Positions 34,007-42,043 of a stretch of 64,000 nucleotides of DNA are shown one piece after another. Position 1 is the stretch's first letter, and each line of letters opens with the position of its first letter. Origin of the DNA: Chloroflexota bacterium (lineage in GTDB: Bacteria > Chloroflexota > Limnocylindria > Limnocylindrales > CSP1-4); NCBI GenBank assembly GCA_021802825.1, contig JAJZRG010000001.1, forward strand, positions 62,001-126,000, written 5' to 3'. The position numbers were made by a program, and so were the translations under genes. The notes under the pieces are model-generated. The model was not told where the DNA came from. It saw only the letters and a list, made by a program, of their open reading frames with translations, and searched no databases.

Positions 34007-35158
34007 ATGAGCGTGCGCTTCCTCCACAGCGCGGACTGGCAGCTGGGCATGACCCGCCACTTCCTGTCCGGCGAAGCGCAGGCGCGGTTCTCGCAGGCGC
34101 GCATCGACGCCATTCGCACCCTCGGAAGGCTCGCCGCGGATACGGGTGCCGCGTTCATCGTCGTCTCGGGCGACGTGTTCGAGACGAACCAGGTGTCGCC
34201 CCAGACCGTGCGGCGCGCGCTGGACGCGCTCCGGTCGGTGCCGGTGCCGGTGTTCCTGCTGCCGGGCAACCACGACCCGCTCGACGCCGGGTCCGTGTTC
34301 CGCACCCCAACCTTCGCCGGCGGCAGGCCGCCCAACGTGACGGTGCTGGAGGACGGGACGCCGCACGCCATCCCCGGCGTCCCCGGGATCGAGGTCGTCG
34401 GCGCGCCCTGGTTCACCAAGCGCCCGCTGACCGATCTGGTGGCCGCTGCCTGCGCGAATCTCGAGCCGAGGGCGGGTGTCCGGCGGGTGCTCGTCGCCCA
34501 CGGCGCCACCGACGACCTGATCGCGCTCGACAACCCCGCGGCGATCCGCGTGGCGGCCGCGGAGGCCGCGCTGGCGGAAGGCCGGATGGCGTACCTCGCG
34601 CTGGGTGACCGGCACTCCACCACGAGCGTCGGGCCTACCGGGAGGATCTGGTACGCCGGCGCGCCCGAGCCCACCGACTACGACGAGCTCGACGCGGGGA
34701 ACGCGCTCGTGGTGGAGCTCCGGGACGATGGGCGGTGCGAGGTGGCGAGGCACCACACGGGAACCTGGCGGTTCGCCCGCGAGCGCTTCGACCTCGACGG
34801 CGCGGGCGGGCTCGACGTGCTGGCCGGGTGGCTGGATCGCCTGGCGCCCAAGGACCGCACCATCGTGAAGCTCACGCTTGTCGGCACGGTGTCGCTCTCG
34901 GCCAACGCCCAGCTCGAGGCGATGCTCGAGCACCAGCGCGACCTGTTCGCGGCCATCGAGCAGTGGGAGCGGCACACGGAGCTCGTCGTGCGCCCGGACG
35001 ACGACGACTTCGCGGACCAACGGCTGTCGGGGTTCGCGGCGGAGGCGCTGGCGACGCTTCGGGAGGAGGCCGCGGGAACCGGCGCAGGGGCGGAGACGGC
35101 GCGCGACGCCCTGGCGCTGCTCGTGCGCTTCGCCTCGGGTGCGGGGGCCGCCGCGTGA
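34007..35158 (+). CDS. DNA repair exonuclease, Mre11/SbcD-like
   Basis: 383 aa from ATG 34007 (GGGAG nine bases upstream). Calcineurin-type phosphoesterase: MSVRFLHSADWQLGM (metal Asp/His), FIVVSGDVFETNQVS, FLLPGNHDPLDAGSVF (GNHD), VLVAHGATDD and ALGDRHSTTSV (the late His pair). The C-terminal 120 residues are a capping domain. Mre11-type enzymes trim DNA ends with an SMC-like ATPase partner; that partner overlaps directly (GTGA). The pair lies upstream of the repair block at 50967-60260 but is separately transcribed. Confidence 0.9.
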   Translation: MSVRFLHSADWQLGMTRHFLSGEAQARFSQARIDAIRTLGRLAADTGAAFIVVSGDVFETNQVSPQTVRRALDALRSVPVPVFLLPGNHDPLDAGSVFRTPTFAGGRPPNVTVLEDGTPHAIPGVPGIEVVGAPWFTKRPLTDLVAAACANLEPRAGVRRVLVAHGATDDLIALDNPAAIRVAAAEAALAEGRMAYLALGDRHSTTSVGPTGRIWYAGAPEPTDYDELDAGNALVVELRDDGRCEVARHHTGTWRFARERFDLDGAGGLDVLAGWLDRLAPKDRTIVKLTLVGTVSLSANAQLEAMLEHQRDLFAAIEQWERHTELVVRPDDDDFADQRLSGFAAEALATLREEAAGTGAGAETARDALALLVRFASGAGAAA

Positions 35159-37800
35159 GGCTCCTGCGGATCCGGCTGCGCAACTTCCGGGGCGTCGAGG
35201 AGCGGGAGGTGTCGTTCGCGCGCGACGGCGTGACAGTGATCATCGGCCCTAACGAGGTGGGCAAGTCGTCGATGGCCGAGGCGCTGGACCTGCTGTTCAG
35301 CCAGCTCGACTCGACAACCAAGGCGGAGGTCAAGGCGGTCAAGCCAGTGGACCGGGACGCCGGGCCGGAGGTCGAGGCGGACGTCGAGACCGGGCCCTAC
35401 GCGTTCACCTACCGCAAGCGGTTCCTGCGCCAGACCGAGACCGTGCTCCAGATCACGCGGCCGAGGCCGGAGAGCCTGACCGGCCGCCAGGCGCACGAGC
35501 GGGTCGAGCAGATCCTCGCCCAGACCATGGACGCGATGCTGTGGAGGGCGCTGCGCATCAAGCAGGGCGAGGGGCTGGGGCAGGCGGCGCTGGGGGAGGC
35601 GGCCTCGGGGTCGCTGGGCCAGGCGCTCGACCGCGCGGCCGGGTCCGTCCCGGAGGGCCCGGCTGAGACCAGCCTGTTCGACCGCGCCCGCGCGGAGTAC
35701 GACCAGTACTGGACGCCCACCGGCAAGGCGAAGGGCGACTGGCCGCTGCGGGAGGCCGTCAACCAGCACCAGGCGGCGCTCGACGGCCTCGAGGCCCAGC
35801 TGCGTGCCGTTGCCGCGGACGTGGAGCGCGACGCAGACCTCGCGATCGAGCGGGCTCACCTGCTCGAGGCGAAGGGCCCGGCGGAGGCGCACGTCGTCGA
35901 GCTCGAAACCCGGTGGCGGCAGATCGAGGCGCTGGCGCGCAACGTCGAGAAGCTCGAGGAGACGGAGCGCGCGGCACGGGTCACCGCCGAGCGCGCGGCC
36001 GAGGCCAGCGAGGGGCGTGACGCCTCGATCCGCGAGCTGGCGGCGGCGGTCGGGGAGCGGGACCGCCAGCGCGCCGCGGTGGAGGAGGCCGCTCCCACGC
36101 TCGCGTCGGCGCGGCAGCGGTGCTCGGCTGCGGCAGCGCGGCTGGCCGAGGCGCGGGCCGCCCGCGAGGCGGCCGAGGCGGCCGCCCGGACGGCTCGGGG
36201 CGACGTCGAGTTCCTTCGCGCCAGCCAGGCGCTCGCCGAGCTCACCGAACGCCGCGAGAGCCTCGCCGCCGCCCGCGCCGCCCTGGCCGAGGCCGAGGCC
36301 GCTGCGCGTGCGACCCAGGTGGACGAGGCCGCGCTCGAGGGCATCCGCGCCGCGGAACGCGAGCTCCAGGTGGCGCGCGCCCTGCTCGAGGCAGGACGCC
36401 CGTCGGTGGCGGTGACGGCGCTGCGGGACGTCACACTGCTGTTGGATGGCGCCCATTTCGCGCTCCCCGCGGGCGGGGTGGAGCGGCGGTCGGTCGGCGA
36501 GCGGCTCCTCGTGGAGGTGCCCGAGCTCGTCCGTCTCGAGGTGGCGGCGGGTGCCGGCGATGCGGCGGTGGCGGAGCGGGTCGAGGCCGCCGAGCGCGAG
36601 CTGCGGGACGCCTGTCGCCGGGTGGGGGTGGGGAACCTCGCCGCGGCCGAGGCTGCGGCCGTTGCCCGACGGGACGCCCTCTCGGCGCGGACGGAGCATC
36701 GGCGGCGCATCACGGAGCTGCTGGGCGGTGACGAGCCGGGGCGCGCGGAGCAGCTCGAGACCCGGATCGCGCTGGCCGAGCGACGGACGTCGGGCTACCT
36801 CGAGGCGAGGGCCGCGGAGGTCCCCATGCCCGCCGACGAGGAGGCGGCCGCGGCCCTGGCGGACCTCGCTGAGGCAACCGCCGACGCCGCCCGGACGTCG
36901 GAGGCCGCGGCGGAGCGCGAGGATCGCGCGGCGCGGGATCGGCTCGTCGAGCTCGAGGGCGCCACGCGCGAGGCCGCGGTGCGGCTCGACATCGCGGAGG
37001 CCGACGTGGCAGCCCGCGGGCAGGCGCTCGACGGCGCCCGATCTGTCATGCCCGACGTCGCCATCGCCGAGGCGCGCGCCGCGGCGACGGCCGCCCACGA
37101 GGCCGCGAGGAAGGCCGCGGCCGACGCCCGCGCCGCGCTCCAGAGCGAGGGGCCGGAGGCGGCGAAGGCGCTGCTCGATAACGCCCGCCTCGTGGTGGAC
37201 GGGATGGTGGAGCAGCTGCACAGGCTCGAGATCAGCCAGGCCGAGGTGCGGGCGCGGCTCCGCGACCACGGGGAGGACGGCCTCGCCGAGCGCCGCGACC
37301 AGGCCATCACCGCGCGCGACGCGGCGGCGGCGGAGCTCGCGCGCTGGACCCGGCGCGCCGAGGCGCGGCGTCGGCTGTACGAGGCGCTCAAGACGGCGCG
37401 CGACGCCGCGCACCTCGCCTACGTCGGGCCGCTGCGCGACAAGATCACCTCGCTGGGCAAGGTGGTGTTCGGCCCGTCGGTCAGCGTCGAGGTGGGCGAC
37501 GACCTGCGGGTCCGGAACCGCACGCTCGACGGGCGGACGGTGCCGTTCGATAGCCTCAGCGTGGGCGCGCGGGAGCAGTTGGGCGTCCTGACGCGGCTCG
37601 CCTGCGCGATGCTCGTGGCCGAGGACGGGGGCGTGCCCGTGATGCTCGACGACACCCTGGGCTTCTCCGACCCGCGACGCCTCGAGGCGATGGGCGCGGT
37701 GCTCGCAATGGCCGGCGCCTCCTGCCAGGTGATCGTCCTGACCTGCTATCCGGACCGCTACCGGCAGGTCGGCGGCGCCAGGTCGATCACCCTGTCGTAG
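35155..37800 (+). CDS. SbcC/Rad50-like SMC ATPase
   Basis: 881 aa, GTG at 35155 overlapping the nuclease stop (GTGA). N-terminal half-ATPase: LLRIRLRNFRGVEEREVSF and Walker A GPNEVGKSSMAE near 31. Residues 200-770 are heptad-rich, Glu/Ala/Arg-heavy coiled coil, without an obvious CxxC zinc hook. C-terminal half-ATPase: TVPFDSLSVGAREQLGVLTRL (signature) and VPVMLDDTLGFSD (Walker B) near 835, then VLTCYPDRY. Forms the ATP-gated clamp that works with the nuclease on double-strand ends or hairpins. Shorter than typical SbcC (about 1000 aa). Confidence 0.92.
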   Translation: MRLLRIRLRNFRGVEEREVSFARDGVTVIIGPNEVGKSSMAEALDLLFSQLDSTTKAEVKAVKPVDRDAGPEVEADVETGPYAFTYRKRFLRQTETVLQITRPRPESLTGRQAHERVEQILAQTMDAMLWRALRIKQGEGLGQAALGEAASGSLGQALDRAAGSVPEGPAETSLFDRARAEYDQYWTPTGKAKGDWPLREAVNQHQAALDGLEAQLRAVAADVERDADLAIERAHLLEAKGPAEAHVVELETRWRQIEALARNVEKLEETERAARVTAERAAEASEGRDASIRELAAAVGERDRQRAAVEEAAPTLASARQRCSAAAARLAEARAAREAAEAAARTARGDVEFLRASQALAELTERRESLAAARAALAEAEAAARATQVDEAALEGIRAAERELQVARALLEAGRPSVAVTALRDVTLLLDGAHFALPAGGVERRSVGERLLVEVPELVRLEVAAGAGDAAVAERVEAAERELRDACRRVGVGNLAAAEAAAVARRDALSARTEHRRRITELLGGDEPGRAEQLETRIALAERRTSGYLEARAAEVPMPADEEAAAALADLAEATADAARTSEAAAEREDRAARDRLVELEGATREAAVRLDIAEADVAARGQALDGARSVMPDVAIAEARAAATAAHEAARKAAADARAALQSEGPEAAKALLDNARLVVDGMVEQLHRLEISQAEVRARLRDHGEDGLAERRDQAITARDAAAAELARWTRRAEARRRLYEALKTARDAAHLAYVGPLRDKITSLGKVVFGPSVSVEVGDDLRVRNRTLDGRTVPFDSLSVGAREQLGVLTRLACAMLVAEDGGVPVMLDDTLGFSDPRRLEAMGAVLAMAGASCQVIVLTCYPDRYRQVGGARSITLS

Positions 37801-37804
37801 GGCT

Positions 37805-37822
37805 GGCGGCTGATCCGCCGCC
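37805..37822 (+). terminator. hairpin after the SbcC-like gene
   Basis: GGCGGC and GCCGCC with a 6-base loop, 4 bp after the stop at 37800. Two further inverted repeats lie close by: CGCACCC/GGGTGCG near 37855-37870 and CGGCGGC/GCCGCCG at 37903-37919. The whole 37801-37975 stretch is structured and holds no gene. Confidence 0.5.
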
Positions 37823-38013
37823 ATCGCCGCGTTGTCGCCTGCGCGCGTCGCTCACGCACCCTGGGTGCGCTCGCTCCCGTGCTCGGCTCCGCCTTGCGCT
37901 GCCGGCGGCTGAGCCGCCGAACGCAGTGAGTTCACCGAACGATTCTACGCGGTGGCGCGGTCGCGGATGCATCTACTACGAGTACGAGCACTGAAGCGAT
38001 CCGTAAGGAGCTG

Positions 38014-38301
38014 TCAGGCGTGCAGGTCGCAGCTGATGAGATCTCGATTCGCGCCCACGCGCACCTCCAGGACCGGGTCGTGGATCATGATCTTGGCCTG
38101 CTCGTTCACCCGGTCGTCGATGATGGCGCCGACAGCCCGGTAGTCCCCGAAGTATCCAAGGTCGGCCCACGAGCCCTCATTGAAGTCGACGCGTTTCGTG
38201 GCCGCGTCACAGGCGAACGCCCAGTGCTCGGTATCGGTCGTCATGGCATAGGTGCCATCGTCATGGATCCACATGTCCCACAGAATCTGCGGCGGATCCA
38301 T
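38014..38301 (-). CDS. hypothetical protein (95 aa)
   Basis: ATG at 38301. Composition is natural (MDPPQILWDMWIHDDGTYAM, WAFACDAATKRVDFNEGSW, YRAVGAIIDDRVNEQAKIMI, ending ISCDLHA) and codon use is less GC-extreme than neighbours, hinting at transfer or a remnant. I do not recognise the family. The opposite frame at 38020-38688 looks like a shadow. No convincing ribosome-binding site, so the protein may be a truncated piece of a longer gene. Confidence 0.45.
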   Translation of the reverse strand: MDPPQILWDMWIHDDGTYAMTTDTEHWAFACDAATKRVDFNEGSWADLGYFGDYRAVGAIIDDRVNEQAKIMIHDPVLEVRVGANRDLISCDLHA

Positions 38302-38524
38302 CGGGCGGCTGATGTTCCAACACGTCTATCGGCAGCTGGGGGGCGTCCACCGAACTCTGGACCGGAGCCAGTGCCGATTCCGCCCCGATCGTCGGGGGCT
38401 TACGATCCCGGCGCCGGCATGTCGGGCGATCACCACCGCACGCGGGCGGTCGCGGGTTTGGCTCAGCTCGAACGGTCGATGCTCGGCGGGGGCCCGGGGC
38501 TAAGAGCGACCGCGGCCGCCGGCC

Positions 38525-38845
38525 CTACGCGTCGTCGAGCGGAATGGTCTCCCTGCGGCGTCGCGGCTCGCCGGCCTTGCGGTCCACCCGCTCGATCCAC
38601 GCGTCCACGAGCGAGCGGACCGCCAGCAGCTGCTCCTTGCGAGCGGTGCGCAGGTGACCGCGGGCCTCCGCGGGCAGCACGGCCGTGAGCACCGCATCCA
38701 CGAGCCCGAGTGGCCCGCCTGCCCGCGCTTCGGCATCCCGCGCGCGAGCCTCCGCCTCGGCGGCCTTCGCCTCCACCTCGGCCAGTCGGAGTTCGAGGGT
38801 ATCGAGGCGCGCGGCAAGCTCCCTCGCGTGATCGGTGTCGGCCAT
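38525..38845 (-). CDS. coiled-coil protein downstream of ArsA
   Basis: 106 aa, ATG at 38845, two bases after the ArsA-like stop. Residues 8-45 form a clear heptad coiled coil (LAARLDTLELRLAEVEAKAA, then Glu/Ala/Arg repeats); the second half (LGLVDAVLTAVLPAEARGHL, LLAVRSLVDAWIERVD) is amphipathic. No signal or transmembrane helix. Tight operon spacing suggests a partner of the ATPase, perhaps at a membrane surface. Family unknown. Confidence 0.7.
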   Translation of the reverse strand: MADTDHARELAARLDTLELRLAEVEAKAAEAEARARDAEARAGGPLGLVDAVLTAVLPAEARGHLRTARKEQLLAVRSLVDAWIERVDRKAGEPRRRRETIPLDDA

Positions 38846-38847
38846 CG

Positions 38848-40047
38848 TCAGGTCGCTCCCTTCTTGCCGGCGACCGTCGTTCCGGCCGCCGCGAACTCGA
38901 TCCGCATGGTGTGGTCGTGGAATCCGCCGCCAACCGTTTCGGCGTCAACGAGGATCCGCGGCAGGATCAGGTTCCGCCGCCACGAGCCGACCGCGATCAC
39001 CAGCTCGTCGGCGAAGCGCGACAGCCGGACCTCCTCGCGCGAGGTGAAGGGCAACTCCAGCTCCAGGACGAACCGGTCTCCCTCGCGGCGCACCGTGTAC
39101 GGTCGCCCGCGGTAGAAGAAGCCGGCTGGGTCCTCGCCGCCGAAGACGGCCGTGCCCAGCGTCCGGAGCATCCGCTCGCCCACGACCTCTTCGTCGAAGA
39201 AGGGCGCGTCGCGGACGGGGACCGGCGCGAACGACTCCTCGACGAGCGGGCGGTAGCGCCGCTGCGCCTCGCGCCACGCGCCGAAGTAGTCGCCGGCCCC
39301 GTCCGGCAGCACCCGGTTGCAGATCACCAGGTCCGTGGGGTAGCCGTACAGGTGGAAGTACGTGAACGAGCGCTGGGCCTCCTTGATGACCATCCGCTCG
39401 AGGTTGAGCACGATGCGCACCGACGTCAGCTCCGGGTTCGCGAGCAGGTCGTGCATGTGCTCGAGCTTGCCGAACAGGGCCTCGCCCGCGTCGTACACGT
39501 CAGCGGTGGGCGTCGGCATGCCCGTCACGCGGCCCAGGATGGGCCCGGTGAGGGCGGCGATCTTGCGCTGTATCGGGTAGACGCGCTCGAGCCACCAGCG
39601 GCCCGCCTCGGGCAGGCTCAGCAGGCGCAGCGTCTCGCCAGTGGGCGCCGCGTCCACGACGATCAGGTCGTACTCGCCCGAGTCGTGGTGCTCCGCGATC
39701 CACAGCAGGCTGGCGAGCTCGTCCATGCCCGGCAGGACGCTCATCTCCTCGGCCAGCACGTCGTCGAGGCCGCGCCATCGCAGCAGGCTCGACACGTATT
39801 CCTGGATCGTGCCCCAGTACTTGTCGATGTTGTGGAAGACCTCGGACTCCTGGCCCCACAGGTTGGGCGCGATCTCGGTGGGCTCGGGGCCCAGCTGACG
39901 GTCGAAGGAGTCGCCCAGGCTGTGCGCGGCGTCCGTGGACAGGACGATGGTGCGGTAGCCCCGCTCCGCTGCGAGGAGCGCCGTGGCGGCCGCCACGCTG
40001 GTCTTGCCGACGCCGCCCTTGCCTGTATACACGACGATTCTGACCAT
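38848..40047 (-). CDS. ArsA/GET3-type ATPase with C-terminal HSP20-like domain
   Basis: 399 aa, ATG at 40047. Deviant Walker A YTGKGGVGKTSVAAATA near residue 7 (signature Lys), switch I TDAAHSLGDSF near 38, Walker B LIVVDAAPTGETLRLL near 127 (switch II). Single ATPase copy, so it would act as a dimer. Residues 305-399 depart from canonical ArsA and resemble the HSP20-like C-terminal domain found in bacterial ArsA relatives. No arsB or tail-anchored-protein gene nearby; role could be arsenite pumping or membrane-protein chaperoning, the latter perhaps more likely. In operon with the coiled-coil protein. Confidence 0.88.
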   Translation of the reverse strand: MVRIVVYTGKGGVGKTSVAAATALLAAERGYRTIVLSTDAAHSLGDSFDRQLGPEPTEIAPNLWGQESEVFHNIDKYWGTIQEYVSSLLRWRGLDDVLAEEMSVLPGMDELASLLWIAEHHDSGEYDLIVVDAAPTGETLRLLSLPEAGRWWLERVYPIQRKIAALTGPILGRVTGMPTPTADVYDAGEALFGKLEHMHDLLANPELTSVRIVLNLERMVIKEAQRSFTYFHLYGYPTDLVICNRVLPDGAGDYFGAWREAQRRYRPLVEESFAPVPVRDAPFFDEEVVGERMLRTLGTAVFGGEDPAGFFYRGRPYTVRREGDRFVLELELPFTSREEVRLSRFADELVIAVGSWRRNLILPRILVDAETVGGGFHDHTMRIEFAAAGTTVAGKKGAT

Positions 40048-40257
40048 GGCGCCACGGTACTCCGGAACCCGCTTGGGGGTCACCGAGCGCCCTGCCGCCC
40101 CGGTTGCGCCTGGGTCCGGAAATCCATCAAGAAATCGCAAGGTTGGCTCTCCCGGGCCCGTTTCTCACAGATCCCTCACCCGTGGGCTGTGCCATGGGGT
40201 CCATCGGCACCTCCGGGCGCTGCGCCACGCCAACTCGACGAGCCTGGACAGGGAACC

Positions 40258-41877
40258 ATGACCAGCGACACCAACCGACCCGATCCGCTCCTGCCGCCGG
40301 CGCCGGGCAGCCTCCCGCCCGGCGCGGAGGCAGAGGACGCCACACAGCCCACATTCCCGGCGGTCCGCCCGCCAGCGCCAGCGAGGCCCCCCGAATCCGC
40401 GCCCGCGCCGGCGCCGGCCTGGGCACGGCCCTGGGGTCAGAGCGACCAGACCCCAGGCGCCACGCCACCTCCCGCCTGGTCGAACCCCGAGCCGCCCACG
40501 AGCGGCTCCGCCCACGTCGCACCGCCTTCGGCCTGGGCGAGCAGCCCGCCGCCCCCCGTCAGGCGCGCGCAGCCGAAACGGGCCGGAGGCGTCACGCCCG
40601 TGATGTTGGCGATGGCCATCGTCGCGACGGCGGTGCTGACCGCGGGCACGACCTACGTCGCGGTCGAGGCCACCCAGCCCTCGGCGACCGCCCCCGCCAA
40701 CGTGCTCGCCGCCGCCGGGGCCCCCACGGCCACCCCCAGCACGACCATCCGCCCGCCCGCGACGGGGAGCGCGCCAACCCTCGCGCCTGCCAACCCCGTC
40801 CCGGCCAACGGTCAGGCCTCGATCCCCGACATCGTCAAGGCGGTAGGCCCGGCGGTGGTCACGATCACCGCTGACGGCGTGACCTCGACCGACCCGACGA
40901 CCGGCCAGACCGGGACCGGCACCGCCATCGGCTCCGGCGTGATCTTCGACGCGAGCGGTCTCGTCCTCACCAACCACCACGTCGTCGCGGGCAGCCCGAG
41001 CAGGCTGACGGTCACCCTGAGGGACGGCCGGACATTCAACGCCTCGATCTACGGGATCGACACCCTGACCGACCTTGCCGTGGTCAAGATCGAGGGCGCC
41101 TCGGGCCTGCCCACCGCGACCATCGGCAGCTCTGGGGGGATCCAGGTGGGCCAGCAGGCGATCGCCATCGGCAGCCCCCTGGGCGACCTCACCGGGTCGG
41201 TGACAAGCGGCATCATCTCGGCGCTCGGCCGCTCGATCGACGCTGAGGGCGAGTCGCTCGACAACCTGATCCAGACCGACACGCCGATCAGCCGCGGCAA
41301 CAGCGGCGGCCCCCTGCTCGACGCGGGCGGCAACGTGATCGGAATCAACACGGCGGTCTCGTCGCAGGGCCAGAACATCGGCTTCGCGATCCCGATCGAC
41401 ATCGCCCGCCCGCTCCTCGCCCAGGCTTCCGCCGGACAGCCGCTGGCCCGGGCCTGGCTGGGTGTCCGGTTCCGGACCATCGACCCGGCGCTCCAGAGCA
41501 AGGCGGGCCTGCCCGTGGCGAATGGCGCGTGGATCCCGTCAGTCGCGGAACTCCAGAGGCTCGCCGGACAGGGCGCAACGGGCCGCGGCAACGCCGGCAA
41601 CGGCCGGAGCGGCTCGAACGGCAACAGCAACGGCTTCGGCCCGAACGGCTTCGCGTTGGGCGCCGCGATCATCGCGGGCAGCCCTGCCGCGCAGGCCGGG
41701 CTCGCCGAGGGCGACATCATCACGGCGGTTGACGGCACCCAGCTCGACGCCACCCACACCCTGGACCTCCTGCTCGGCCAGCACACGCCCGGCCAGCAGG
41801 TGACGCTGACCGTGCTGCGCAACGGGCAGACGAGCACCGTAACGGTCAACCTCGGGACGCGCCCGAAATCGGCGTAG
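40258..41877 (+). CDS. HtrA/DegP-type serine protease with PDZ domain
   Basis: 539 aa, ATG at 40258 after AGGGAACC. A Pro/Ala-rich cytosolic N-terminus (1-110), one transmembrane helix near 114-137, a Pro/Thr linker, then a trypsin-fold domain: LTNHHVVAG (His near 242), DTLTDLAVVKIEG (Asp near 270), TPISRGNSGGPLLD (Ser near 351). A PDZ domain with GS-rich insertion follows (FALGAAIIAGSPAAQAGLAEGDII near 470). Cell-surface/periplasmic quality-control protease of the widely distributed single-TM HtrA type. Convergent with the MurJ gene. Confidence 0.93.
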   Translation: MTSDTNRPDPLLPPAPGSLPPGAEAEDATQPTFPAVRPPAPARPPESAPAPAPAWARPWGQSDQTPGATPPPAWSNPEPPTSGSAHVAPPSAWASSPPPPVRRAQPKRAGGVTPVMLAMAIVATAVLTAGTTYVAVEATQPSATAPANVLAAAGAPTATPSTTIRPPATGSAPTLAPANPVPANGQASIPDIVKAVGPAVVTITADGVTSTDPTTGQTGTGTAIGSGVIFDASGLVLTNHHVVAGSPSRLTVTLRDGRTFNASIYGIDTLTDLAVVKIEGASGLPTATIGSSGGIQVGQQAIAIGSPLGDLTGSVTSGIISALGRSIDAEGESLDNLIQTDTPISRGNSGGPLLDAGGNVIGINTAVSSQGQNIGFAIPIDIARPLLAQASAGQPLARAWLGVRFRTIDPALQSKAGLPVANGAWIPSVAELQRLAGQGATGRGNAGNGRSGSNGNSNGFGPNGFALGAAIIAGSPAAQAGLAEGDIITAVDGTQLDATHTLDLLLGQHTPGQQVTLTVLRNGQTSTVTVNLGTRPKSA

Positions 41878-41919
41878 TCCCAAGGGTGTCGGGACCACTC
41901 GCCCGGCGCCCGCATTCGG

Positions 41920-41957
41920 CGGCAGGGGCCTCGGCGGCGACGTCGGGGCCCCTGCCG
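41920..41957. terminator. terminator between HtrA and MurJ genes
   Basis: CGGCAGGGGCC and GGCCCCTGCCG pair over 11 bp with a 16-base loop, in the 166-bp convergent gap (41878-42043). No T-run. Confidence 0.6.
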
Positions 41958-42043
41958 TGTCTGGGCGGCCGCCGCCCCGCCGGGCCATCGCCAGCGCCGC
42001 CCTGCCCAAGCCCTCGTCGGGTCGGCGCCCGGCGCCCCGAGCG

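Noticed and set aside
38020..38688. Plus-strand open frame overlapping the 95-aa gene
   Set aside because: Its first third mirrors the minus-strand frame and the rest is low complexity.
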